Below, one piece after another: positions 56,057 to 64,000 of a stretch of DNA of 64,000 bases (its first letter is position 1; every line of letters begins with the position of its first letter). Below the pieces are notes generated by a model. The model was not told where the DNA came from, ran no database searches, and saw nothing but the letters and a program-made list of their open reading frames with translations. The translations under genes and the position numbers were made by a program. The DNA is from Roseovarius gaetbuli (GTDB taxonomy: Bacteria; Pseudomonadota; Alphaproteobacteria; Rhodobacterales; Rhodobacteraceae): NCBI RefSeq assembly GCF_900172365.1, contig NZ_FWFJ01000007.1, positions 56,339-120,338 on the forward strand. Reading direction: 5' to 3'.

Positions 56057-57841
56057 ATGGATCAGTTTACACTCAACCTGCTGTTTGTGGGCGCGTCTTT
56101 CGCACTCTACATCGGCATCGCTATCTGGGCGCGCGCAGGCTCGACCAGTGAATTCTACGCCGCCGGTCGCGGCGTTCACCCCGTCACCAACGGCATGGCC
56201 ACGGCGGCCGACTGGATGTCGGCGGCCTCGTTCATCTCAATGGCGGGCCTCATCGCCTTTACCGGCTATGACAACTCGACCTTCCTGATGGGCTGGACCG
56301 GCGGTTACGTTCTGCTGGCCCTGCTGCTTGCGCCTTACCTGCGCAAGTTCGGCAAGTTCACCGTGTCCGAGTTCATCGGCGACCGGTTCTATTCCAAGAC
56401 CGCCCGCATGGTGGCCGTGGTCTGTCTGATCGTGGCCTCGACCACCTATGTGATCGGCCAGATGACCGGCGTTGGCGTGGCCTTTGGCCGCTTTCTTGAA
56501 ATCTCCAACACCAGCGGTCTTTTGATCGGTGCTTGTGTGGTGTTTGCCTATGCGGTTTTCGGCGGCATGAAAGGTGTGACCTATACGCAGGTTGCGCAAT
56601 ATGTCGTGTTGATCATGGCCTATACCATTCCGGCGATCTTCATCTCGCTCCAGCTGACCGGCAACCCGGTTCCGGCGCTTGGCCTGTTTGGTGATCACGT
56701 TGCCAGCGGCGAGCCGCTTTTGGCAAAGCTTGACCAGATCGTGCGCGAACTGGGCTTTAACGAGTATACGACACACCACTCTGACACGCTGAACATGGTT
56801 CTGTTCACGCTGTCGCTGATGATCGGTACGGCGGGTCTGCCGCACGTCATCATGCGCTTCTTCACCGTGCCGCGCGTGGCGGATGCCCGTTGGTCCGCTG
56901 GTTGGGCGCTTGTCTTTATTGCGCTGCTTTACCTCACGGCCCCGGCTGTGGGCGCCATGGCCCGTCTTAACATCACCGAGCTGATGTGGCCCAATGGCAC
57001 CGACGCACAGGCCGTTTCGGTCGAAGACATCGCAAACAACCCCAAGTACGACTGGATGCAGACCTGGCAGAAAACCGGCCTGCTCGATTGGGAAGACAAG
57101 AATGGCGACGGCCGCATCCAGTACTATAACGATGCAAACGCTGCCATGCAGGAAAAAGCGGCGGCCAACGGCTGGACCGGCAACGAACTTACCAAGTTCA
57201 ACCGTGACATCCTCGTGCTTGCCAACCCCGAGATTGCCAACCTTCCCGGTTGGGTGATCGGCCTTGTTGCTGCGGGTGGCCTTGCGGCGGCCCTGTCAAC
57301 GGCGGCGGGTCTTTTGCTGGCGATTTCCTCGGCCGTCAGCCACGACCTTATCAAAGGTCAGCTGAACCCGAATATCTCGGAGAAAAACGAACTGATGGCG
57401 GCGCGTGTTGCCATGGGTGTTGCGATTGTCGTGGCCACCTATCTTGGCCTCAACCCTCCGGGTTTTGCGGCGCAAACTGTTGCTCTGGCCTTTGGTCTGG
57501 CGGCGGCGTCGATCTTCCCGGCGCTGATGATGGGGATCTTCTCGACCAAGATCAACAACCACGGCGCGGTTGCCGGCATGCTCGCCGGTCTGCTCGTCAC
57601 GCTGGTCTATATCTTCCTGCACAAGGGTTGGTTCTTCATTCCTGACACCAACAGCTTCACCGATGCTGATCCGCTTTTGGGCACGATCAAGTCGACCTCC
57701 TTCGGTGCAATCGGCGCGATGATCAACTTCACCGTGGCCTATGTTGTGGCAAGCATGACCAAGGAAACTCCGCAAGAGATCAAGGATCTTGTGGAAAGCG
57801 TGCGTGTGCCCAAAGGCGCAGGCGCTGCGACTGACCACTAA
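56057..57841 (+). CDS. Sodium:solute symporter, large subunit (acetate-type, VC_2705 family)
   Basis: 594 residues and about 13 membrane helices of the LeuT/SSS fold: EFYAAGRGVHPVTNGMATAADWMSAASFISMAGL is the family signature, FTVSEFIGDRFYS follows. Members work with a DUF4212 protein and are linked to acs genes; acetate or other short carboxylates are the likely substrates (family knowledge plus context). A hydrophilic insert (about 325-385) carries a calcium-like DWEDKNGDGRIQ loop. A terminator-like hairpin follows. Confidence 0.92.
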   Translation: MDQFTLNLLFVGASFALYIGIAIWARAGSTSEFYAAGRGVHPVTNGMATAADWMSAASFISMAGLIAFTGYDNSTFLMGWTGGYVLLALLLAPYLRKFGKFTVSEFIGDRFYSKTARMVAVVCLIVASTTYVIGQMTGVGVAFGRFLEISNTSGLLIGACVVFAYAVFGGMKGVTYTQVAQYVVLIMAYTIPAIFISLQLTGNPVPALGLFGDHVASGEPLLAKLDQIVRELGFNEYTTHHSDTLNMVLFTLSLMIGTAGLPHVIMRFFTVPRVADARWSAGWALVFIALLYLTAPAVGAMARLNITELMWPNGTDAQAVSVEDIANNPKYDWMQTWQKTGLLDWEDKNGDGRIQYYNDANAAMQEKAAANGWTGNELTKFNRDILVLANPEIANLPGWVIGLVAAGGLAAALSTAAGLLLAISSAVSHDLIKGQLNPNISEKNELMAARVAMGVAIVVATYLGLNPPGFAAQTVALAFGLAAASIFPALMMGIFSTKINNHGAVAGMLAGLLVTLVYIFLHKGWFFIPDTNSFTDADPLLGTIKSTSFGAIGAMINFTVAYVVASMTKETPQEIKDLVESVRVPKGAGAATDH

Positions 57842-57850
57842 ACACTTCGG

Positions 57851-57880
57851 CGGGGGCGGCATCTGTCGCCCCCGTCCTTT
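57851..57880 (+). terminator. Hairpin after symporter gene
   Basis: CGGGGGCG (57851-57858) pairs with CGCCCCCG (57867-57874), followed by TCCTTTCC. Weak T run, so partial termination before the DUF294 gene. Confidence 0.55.
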
Positions 57881-57956
57881 CCGACGCCCCCGATATTTCC
57901 GGACAACGGGCGCTTTTAGATGGATTTCCTGACGAAACAAAAGGGATACTGACCCG

Positions 57957-59798
57957 ATGAGTGATCCCAGACCCGACCCGCTTGAGGCGCTGACGCGCCA
58001 TGCGCCGTTTAACGCGCTGCCCGAGGCGTTGCGCCGTGAGATCGGCCCGCATCTCGCCATTGTCGAGATCGCCACCGGCGAGCTACTGTTCCAAAAGGGC
58101 GCCCCGCTGGCCGGGCTTTACGTGGTCGAAAGCGGCGCGCTTGATATCGAGACCGGCCACGCCGACCTTGTGTCGCGGCGCGGCATTGGCGACATCATGG
58201 GCGAGCGCGGGTTGCTGCGCGACGGCAATGCCATGCTCACCGCCCGCGCGGTCGAGCCGAGCCGCCTTATCGTCATCCCCAAGGACCAGTTTTCAGACCT
58301 GATGCAGCGCTCGGACGAGATCGCCGAATGGTTCGAACGCGCCCGCCCCTCGACCGGCGCGGGCGAGGATGGACCCTATGCCACCGGCCTGACCGCGCTT
58401 CAGGTGTCGGACATGATGGCGCAGACGCCGATCACCTGTGCGCCCGAGGCGACGATCACCGATGTGGCCCGCCTGATGCGCGATCACGTGATTTCCTCGG
58501 TGGTGGTGATGCAGGGCGAGCGCCTTGCCGGGATCATCACCGCGCATGACCTGACCAACAAGGTACTGGCCGAGGGGCTGACCGGTGCGGTGCCGGTGGC
58601 CGAGATCATGACGCCCGATCCGGTCACCATCGCGCCCAACCAACTTGGGCTTGATGCGCTGATGAAGCTGTCGGAACTTGGGGTCAACCACCTGCCGGTG
58701 GCGCAAAACGGGCGCGTGGTGGGGATGATCGGCAAGACCGACCTCTTTCGCCAGCAAGCCGCCACCGCCAGCCACATGGTCGCCGATATCGCCCATGCCG
58801 ACACGCCCGAGGGCATGGCCCAGGTGATGGAGCGGGTGCCAAGCCTTCTCGCCCAGCTTGTGCATGCCGGCGCGCGGCCCCAGTCGATCACCCGGCGGAT
58901 CACCGATATCACCGACGCGATTACCCGCCGCCTGTTGCATCTGGCCGAGGCCGAGTTGGGCGCCCCCCCCGTGCCCTATCTCTGGGCCGCCTGCGGCAGC
59001 CAGGGGCGGCGCGAGCAGACCGGTGTTTCGGATCAGGACAACTGTTTGATCCTCGACGATGCGGTTCTGCCCGAGCATGACGCCTATTTTGCCGCGCTCG
59101 CCAAATATGTCTCGGACGGGCTTGATGCCTGCGGCTTTGTCTATTGTCCGGGCGACATGATGGCGACCAACCCGAAATGGCGCCAGCCCCGCCGCGTCTG
59201 GAGCGCGTATTTCGCAGGCTGGATCAGACAGCCCGACAGTGAGGCGCAAATGCTGGCCTCGGTGATGTTCGACCTGCGCCCGATCGCCGGTGAGGCCGCG
59301 CTGTTTGACGACCTGCAGGAAGAGGTTCTGACACACGCGCGCAAGAACTCGATCTTCGTGGCGCATATGATCTCGAATTCGCTCAAACATACGGTGCCGC
59401 TCAGCCTGTTTCGCGGCTTTGCGCTGATTCGCTCGGGCGAGCATAAGAACACCATTGATCTCAAGCATTCCGGCGTGGTGCCGGTGGTCGATCTTGGGCG
59501 GATCTATGCGCTTTTGGGCGAGCTTGAAGTGGCGGGCACCCGCGACCGGATTGAGGGCGCGCGCGCGAGCGGCGTGATTTCCGAGAGCGGCGCGCGTGAT
59601 CTTCTGGATGCCTATGACCTTATCGCCGAGACCCGTCTGCGCCATCAGGCGAGCCAGATCAGGGCAGGGCGGGCACCCGACAATTTCATGACGCCGTCGG
59701 ATTTGTCAGAATTAGAGCGCACCCACCTGCGCGATGCGTTTATGGTGGTCAAGACAATGCAATCGGCCCTGCAACAGAGCCGCGGAACACCGGGATAA
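57957..59798 (+). CDS. cNMP-binding / CBS pair / DUF294 nucleotidyltransferase-like protein
   Basis: 613 residues. A Crp-type cyclic-nucleotide domain (about 20-125), two CBS domains (148-205, 213-268), a DUF294 nucleotidyltransferase-like domain with GSQGRREQTGVSDQD (G347 to D361; acidic pair D359/D361 for metal), and a C-terminal DUF294 helical part with HMISNSLKHTVPLSLFRGF. The layout recalls the sensor end of GlnD-type uridylyltransferases. Target and added nucleotide unknown. It follows the symporter by 115 nt and leads directly (3 nt) into the next gene. Confidence 0.9.
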   Translation: MSDPRPDPLEALTRHAPFNALPEALRREIGPHLAIVEIATGELLFQKGAPLAGLYVVESGALDIETGHADLVSRRGIGDIMGERGLLRDGNAMLTARAVEPSRLIVIPKDQFSDLMQRSDEIAEWFERARPSTGAGEDGPYATGLTALQVSDMMAQTPITCAPEATITDVARLMRDHVISSVVVMQGERLAGIITAHDLTNKVLAEGLTGAVPVAEIMTPDPVTIAPNQLGLDALMKLSELGVNHLPVAQNGRVVGMIGKTDLFRQQAATASHMVADIAHADTPEGMAQVMERVPSLLAQLVHAGARPQSITRRITDITDAITRRLLHLAEAELGAPPVPYLWAACGSQGRREQTGVSDQDNCLILDDAVLPEHDAYFAALAKYVSDGLDACGFVYCPGDMMATNPKWRQPRRVWSAYFAGWIRQPDSEAQMLASVMFDLRPIAGEAALFDDLQEEVLTHARKNSIFVAHMISNSLKHTVPLSLFRGFALIRSGEHKNTIDLKHSGVVPVVDLGRIYALLGELEVAGTRDRIEGARASGVISESGARDLLDAYDLIAETRLRHQASQIRAGRAPDNFMTPSDLSELERTHLRDAFMVVKTMQSALQQSRGTPG

Positions 59799-59801
59799 CA
59801 C

Positions 59802-60308
59802 ATGTTTTTTGAACTGATCGCCACATTCGCCGCAGGCATTTGCGCCGCTGGTCTGGCCCTTGTCGCCGGGCACCTGAGCGGCGGGCGCCTGCCGCGCTGG
59901 TCCATTCCCGTCGCGGCGGGGGCGGCGATGCTTGGGTATGCGGTCTGGTCGGAATATTCCTGGGCTGGGCGCACCACGGCCGGCCTGCCCGAGGGGGTCG
60001 AGGTTCTGGTGAGTGTGACCGAAACCCGCCCCTGGAAGCCCTGGACCTATGTTGTGCCGCAAACCACCCGCATCATGGCGCTTGATCGCGCGGGCGTGCA
60101 GACCAACCCGGATGCCCCCGATGTGCAGCTGGCCGATCTTTACTTCTTTGCCCGCTGGACACCGCCCGCCAAACGCCCGCAGCTTGTCAATTGCACCACC
60201 ACGTCGCGCGCTGACCTTACCGAGGGCGCGCTGAGTGATCCCGCCGCCGCGATCTGGCGCGAGGTGGATGCCAGCGACCCGCTGATCGCCGCGCTTTGCG
60301 CCAAATGA
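59802..60308 (+). CDS. Small membrane-anchored protein, unknown
   Basis: 168 residues with two N-terminal membrane segments (about 4-25 and 34-52) and a soluble domain (VEVLVSVTETRPWKPWTYVVPQTTRIMALD...LYFFARWTPP). No family recognised. Packed between the DUF294 and receiver genes, so probably part of the same system. Confidence 0.7.
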   Translation: MFFELIATFAAGICAAGLALVAGHLSGGRLPRWSIPVAAGAAMLGYAVWSEYSWAGRTTAGLPEGVEVLVSVTETRPWKPWTYVVPQTTRIMALDRAGVQTNPDAPDVQLADLYFFARWTPPAKRPQLVNCTTTSRADLTEGALSDPAAAIWREVDASDPLIAALCAK

Positions 60309-60341
60309 CCCGTCACTAAGCCATCAGGAGGAGGCCCGCCC

Positions 60342-60725
60342 ATGTCCCAAAAATCGGTTCTTCTGGTCGAGGATGAGGACAATATTGCGCTGGCCTTGGA
60401 ACATCTTCTGGGGCGCGAAGGCTATCGTCTGCGCCGCGTTGCGAGTGGCAATGCCGCGCTTGAGGCCCTGGCCGAAGAGCGCCCCGATCTGGTGGTACTT
60501 GACGTGATGTTGCCAGAGCGCTCGGGCTATGAGATCTGTCAGATGATCCGCAACGATGCCGCGCTTCGGGATATCAAGGTGCTGATGATGACCGCCGGTG
60601 GCGGCGAGATCGAGCGGCGCAAGGGGCTTGCGGTGGGGGCGGATGCGTTCATGACCAAACCCTTCGCCACGCGCGATCTCACCACGCAGATCGGGCAATT
60701 GCTGAACGGCTCCGACGATGGCTGA
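60342..60725 (+). CDS. Stand-alone response regulator receiver domain
   Basis: 127 residues, a complete CheY-like receiver and nothing else. Acid pocket E10/D11/E12/D13 region (LLVEDEDN), phosphoacceptor D54 (VVLDVMLP), T84 (MMTAGG) and K106 (MTKPFA) are all present, so it should accept phosphate. There is no output domain. CAGGAGGAGG precedes the ATG. Its 3' end overlaps by 8 nt with the pseudokinase-exonuclease gene, pointing to a shared complex or pathway. Confidence 0.92.
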   Translation: MSQKSVLLVEDEDNIALALEHLLGREGYRLRRVASGNAALEALAEERPDLVVLDVMLPERSGYEICQMIRNDAALRDIKVLMMTAGGGEIERRKGLAVGADAFMTKPFATRDLTTQIGQLLNGSDDG

Positions 60726-62772
60726 GCGGTTGGGGTTGCGCCTGCGCTTTGCGCTTTTCTTTGCCGCCCTCGGGCTTGGCGGGGTGGTGATCATCGCCGG
60801 TGCGCTCTGGTTTGGCCATTCGCGTGCGGGCGGTTCGGTGCAGGGCTATATCGTAGGCGGTCTTGTCGCCTCGCTTGGCCTGTTGGGCCTTGCCGCCTGG
60901 ATAGGGCTGTTGTTTGACGAAAACGTCGCCAAGCCCATTCTGGCGCTGGCCTCGGACCTCACCACGCGGGCACGCGCCGATGTCGATCTTGAGATTGACG
61001 AGGCTCAGGCCAAACACCTGAGCACGCTGGCCCCTGCCGCCAATGCGATCAACGCCGCCCTTAGCGAGGCCCGCGCCGCCCGCCAACGCGCGGTCGAGCG
61101 CGAAACCGCGCGGATCATGCGCGAAAAGGCCCTGTTCGAGGCGCTGTTTCGCGACCTTGGCGAAGGCGCGGTGGTGGCCACGCCCGACAACCGCGTGATG
61201 CTTTATAACCGCATGGCGCAAGAGCTTTTGGGCGAGATCGGCCTTGACCGCCCGCTGGCGGATTTCCTGCGCCCAGAGCCGGTGATCGACGCCCTGACAC
61301 GCATGCAAGAGGCCCGCATTCAAGGCCGGGTCGGCGCCGAGACATTTCTGGCCGCCAGTGCCGATGGCACCCGCTTTTTGCTTGGCCGGGTCAGCCCGAT
61401 CCTGTCGGATGAAGAGCTGAGCGGGCATGTGCTTATCTTTCGCGATGCCACCGATGACCTGAGCGCGCATGCCCATCACGATCACCTGTTCAACAGCCTG
61501 CTTGAGGGCGTGCGCCGCCCCGCCGCGACCATCGGTGCGCTTCTGGACGTGCTGCAATCGGGCGATGATTTGCCGCCTGAAACCCGCGCCCGCTTTCGTC
61601 AGGGGATCGAGGATGAGGTCGGGCGGCTCTTTGCCTGTCTTGACGATATGGGCAAGCGCCACTCGGCCGCCAAATCGCGGCGTTGGCCGATGTCGCCGGT
61701 GGCGGTCTCGCATATCTTCGACGGGCTGAGCGCGCAAATCGACCTGCCGATCAAGCGGGCAGAGACCGACGCGACGCTGATCTGTGACGGCTTTGCCATC
61801 ACCTCGCTTTTGGCGCATGTGATTGCCGGGCTAAGCGCGGGTGGCGAGCGCCACGATTTCGCGCTCTCTGCCGAGGTCGAGGGCGAAGAGACCCGTCTTA
61901 TCCTTGGCTGGCAAGGGCAGGCGGCCAATGACGGCGAGATTGCCGACTGGCTTGGGGCGCCGCTTTCGACCGCTTACGGCGATTACACCAGCCGCGACGC
62001 CCTGAGCGGGCATCAAAGCGATCTGTGGTGCGAACCCGCCGCCAGCGGTCACCGCATCGTTTTGCCGCTGGTCTCGGGCGCGCCGCCGCTTGAGCCCGGT
62101 GACACCCGCCCCGAGTTTTACGATTTCAACCTGCCCGACGCGCCACTTGGCGACCTTGCAGAGCGGGCGTTGGCCGACTTGTCCTTTGTGGTGTTTGACA
62201 CCGAAACCACCGGCCTCTCGCCGCGCGGCGGCGACGAGATCGTGCAGATCGCCGGTATTCGCATCGTCAACGGTCGTATCCTGCGCGGTGAGACCTTTGA
62301 CACGCTGGTCAATCCGGGACGCGCCATTCCGCCCGCCTCGACGCGGGTGCATCATATCTCTGACGAGATGGTGGCCGATGCGCCCGATATCGCCAGTGCC
62401 GGCCAGCGGTTTCACGATTTTTGCAAGGGCGCGGTTCTGGTGGCCCATAACGCGCCGTTTGACCTGGCGTTTTTGCGGCTAAAGGAAGAGGTGATCGCGC
62501 GGCGGTTTGATAATCCGGTGCTCTGCACGGTGCTGATGTCGGCGGGGCTGTTTGATCACACCGGATCGCACACGCTTGATGCGCTTTGCGATCGCTTTGG
62601 CATCACCATCCCACCAGAGGCGCGCCATACCGCCATGGGCGACACTTTGGCCACGGCAGAGGTGTTTGTACATATGCTTGATCTGCTCAAGGCCAAGGGC
62701 GTGACCACCCTTGGCGGCGCCATCGCCGAAGAGGGGCGGATGACCAAAATCCGGCGCGCGCAAAATTACTAG
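60718..62772 (+). CDS. Degenerate sensor histidine kinase fused to DEDDh 3'-5' exonuclease
   Basis: 684 residues. Two membrane helices (11-31, 44-66), HAMP-like linker (68-130), PAS domain (137-245), HisKA-like helices (256-315), and a worn HATPase-like region (325-453). The kinase phosphorylation box reads EGVRRP, so the histidine is replaced (E263), and the N-box shows LLAHVIAGL without the usual Asn. Residues 489-655 form an intact DNA polymerase III epsilon-like exonuclease: D494/E496 (FDTETTG), D582 (HNAPFDL), H637 and D642 (HTAMGD). So the protein probably senses at the membrane and degrades a nucleic acid or nucleotide, not phosphorylates. Confidence 0.9.
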   Translation: MAERLGLRLRFALFFAALGLGGVVIIAGALWFGHSRAGGSVQGYIVGGLVASLGLLGLAAWIGLLFDENVAKPILALASDLTTRARADVDLEIDEAQAKHLSTLAPAANAINAALSEARAARQRAVERETARIMREKALFEALFRDLGEGAVVATPDNRVMLYNRMAQELLGEIGLDRPLADFLRPEPVIDALTRMQEARIQGRVGAETFLAASADGTRFLLGRVSPILSDEELSGHVLIFRDATDDLSAHAHHDHLFNSLLEGVRRPAATIGALLDVLQSGDDLPPETRARFRQGIEDEVGRLFACLDDMGKRHSAAKSRRWPMSPVAVSHIFDGLSAQIDLPIKRAETDATLICDGFAITSLLAHVIAGLSAGGERHDFALSAEVEGEETRLILGWQGQAANDGEIADWLGAPLSTAYGDYTSRDALSGHQSDLWCEPAASGHRIVLPLVSGAPPLEPGDTRPEFYDFNLPDAPLGDLAERALADLSFVVFDTETTGLSPRGGDEIVQIAGIRIVNGRILRGETFDTLVNPGRAIPPASTRVHHISDEMVADAPDIASAGQRFHDFCKGAVLVAHNAPFDLAFLRLKEEVIARRFDNPVLCTVLMSAGLFDHTGSHTLDALCDRFGITIPPEARHTAMGDTLATAEVFVHMLDLLKAKGVTTLGGAIAEEGRMTKIRRAQNY

Positions 62773-62799
62773 CGCTGCCTGAACGCCGTTGGCCAGCGT

Positions 62800-63360
62800 T
62801 CAACGCTGCGCCAGAACCTCGGCGAGGACATCAAACACCAGCCGTATTTTCGGGCTGGTGTGAATTTTGCGATGGGTCGTAAGCCAGATCGGAAAGCTGA
62901 TCGCGGTCTGCGGCAGGATCCGCACCATGTCGGGGCTGTGTTTCGCGACGGCCTCGTCCATCGGGACAATCCCGAGACCGGCCTGCGCCATTGCCCATCC
63001 GACCATCCCGTTTTCCGACCCCACGCGAAATTGCCGCTCGTCCAGATCAATGCCGATCTCGCGCAGATAGGCCACCATGCGCGGCGTGTCGCCCATGGAA
63101 ATGAAATCGTGCTGATCCAGATCCTTGAGAGAGCGGGGATGCCCGCGCGTGGCCAGATAGGCCCGTGACGCATAGAAATGGCCCGTCGCCTCGCATATCA
63201 GGCGCGCGACAAGGTCGGGCTGATCGGGGCGCACGTGGCGAATGGCGATATCGGCCTCGCGGCGCATCAGGTCGCGCAAGTTATTGGCCGCGATGACATC
63301 AATCACAAGATTGGGGGCAAGCGCCCTGATCCGGCCCAAGGCGCGCGGCAACAGGACCAC
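62800..63360 (-). pseudogene. LysR-family regulator lacking its N-terminal DNA-binding half
   Basis: The frame holds only the effector domain (VVLLPRALGRIRALAPNLVIDVIAANNLRDLMRREADIAIR...). About 100 N-terminal residues, including the winged helix, are absent. Two codons upstream of the first GTG the frame hits TAA, and the base composition changes at about 63361, so the gene was cut by a rearrangement. The remainder has no frameshift visible. A CACCTC-TTATC-GAGGTG inverted repeat (63358-63374) spans the join. Confidence 0.75.
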
Positions 63361-63371
63361 CTCTTATCGAG

Positions 63372-63833
63372 GTGCCAGATCGAGGAGACGCCCATTGGGT
63401 GGGTGAGTGGCGGTGCTACGAAATCGGACAAGAGTGGTTGGCGTTTTGGAAAGCTTGCCTGGCGCTGTCCGGAGAACTCGATGGAGCGCTGGAAATTGCG
63501 TTGCGCGAGGGTCGAATGCTTATCGTAGAAGAACTTTTCCCCGGCGGACTAACCCGCTGGTGCTGTTCAGCTAACGCTTACTTTGGGGGAGGCTCAAAGA
63601 AAGACGATAGCATCACCAAGGCTTCAACTCAAAAAATAGCTTTTTCAGAAGGTGATGGTGTTTTTCGGCGGTGTTCCAGCAATAGATTTGATGATCCAGA
63701 CCAAACTGGATGCTCAAACACCTGCACCCGTCAAGGATGGAACTCGAGCAACTCAGGCCTTAGCTATTTCAGCCTGAGCCCTGCAGAATATCAATTGCCG
63801 TATTTTTGCACAGCATTGGGGTGCATCGTATAG
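63372..63833 (+). other. Doubtful reading frame in low-GC stretch
   Basis: A 153-codon frame opening with GTG. The first 90 codons look protein-like (EIGQEWLAFWKACLALSGELDGALEIALREGRMLIVEEL), the rest does not, and its end overlaps the antisense DUF3299-like gene. Codon use is less G/C-ending than elsewhere. Possibly a remnant of a foreign or broken gene. Confidence 0.2.
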
Positions 63834-64000
63834 CTTACAGAAACCGGTGTCTGGCCATCGACGTAACCTATGTTTTGAATTGAACGCTCTGCCGCAATTT
63901 CTCCCGATATCCAGACTGGCGTAAACAGACCATTGATTTCTATCCCTTCCGGATAAACAACATGGACAACCTGATTGGCAGGAGGTGGCGGCGTGTGGAT
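63791..64000 (-). CDS. DUF3299-like protein, C-terminal end (start outside window)
   Basis: 69 residues visible to the TGA at 63791: IHTPPPPANQVVHVVYPEGIEINGLFTPVWISGEI... and a tail ending in QKYGN. The (C/I)HTPPPPxNQ block followed by a V-W strand region is how I remember DUF3299 proteins, usually periplasmic and near ABC transporter genes. The usual cysteine before HTPPPP would lie just beyond the edge or is replaced. Codons are less GC-rich than in the main window. Confidence 0.55.
   Translation of the reverse strand: MHTPPPPANQVVHVVYPEGIEINGLFTPVWISGEIAAERSIQNIGYVDGQTPVSVSYTMHPNAVQKYGN

Noticed and set aside
58293..59645. 450-codon minus-strand frame
   Set aside because: Antisense to the DUF294 protein, which has recognisable domains in the other direction.

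Overview
The window looks like chromosome from a marine alphaproteobacterium of the Rhodobacteraceae/Roseobacter group. The evidence is the high-GC, G/C-ending codon use, the family-typical forms of several genes (short ProS, HdaA, DUF6497, DUF4174, DUF5665, DUF4864), the perM-hdaA-ppk-ppx order, and four copies of a hairpin plus GGGATATTT...AGAAGAAA intergenic element that I recall as common in this group. Species cannot be fixed from the window. No rRNA, tRNA, CRISPR array or intact insertion sequence was seen.

Layout. 1-4613: a partial Tat-exported metallo-beta-lactamase-fold protein, gltX, a DUF2254 membrane protein, a gamma-glutamylcyclotransferase-like gene with no ordinary start codon, and a divergent Rrf2-type Fe-S regulator. 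4655-9373: a tandem glycine riboswitch followed by gcvT-gcvH-gcvP, the glycine cleavage system. 9640-19029: a LuxR-HTH/alpha-beta hydrolase fusion, an inositol monophosphatase-family enzyme, a YbbAP-type ABC exporter divergent from tesA, a cold-shock protein, an L,D-transpeptidase and a Bcr/CflA-type MFS exporter. 19151-29779: propionyl-CoA assimilation (pccB, pccA, methylmalonyl-CoA mutase), with several small lipoproteins or exported proteins between and around the carboxylase genes. 29852-33114: VOC protein, GNAT acetyltransferase, TerB/DnaJ protein, EEP-family hydrolase and a small exported protein. 33111-38670 (minus): perM-hdaA-ppk-ppx. 38819-42795: proS, a peroxiredoxin-like gene, lolC/E and lolD. 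42901-50263: mixed housekeeping and envelope genes, including a c-type cytochrome, a large beta-helix protein, and a universal stress protein behind an FNR-like box. 50346-52544 (minus): uvrB.

53072-62772 is the most interesting part: a ten-kilobase co-directional set comprising AMP-forming acetyl-CoA synthetase, adenylate kinase, a two-gene sodium:solute (acetate-type) symporter, a cNMP/CBS/DUF294 nucleotidyltransferase-like protein, a small membrane protein, a stand-alone receiver domain, and a 684-residue fusion of a degenerate sensor histidine kinase with an intact DEDDh 3'-5' exonuclease. It reads as an acetate uptake and activation module with an unusual signalling or nucleic-acid/nucleotide arm. 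The window ends in a LysR gene lacking its DNA-binding half, a lower-GC stretch that looks rearranged, and the C-terminal end of a DUF3299-like protein.
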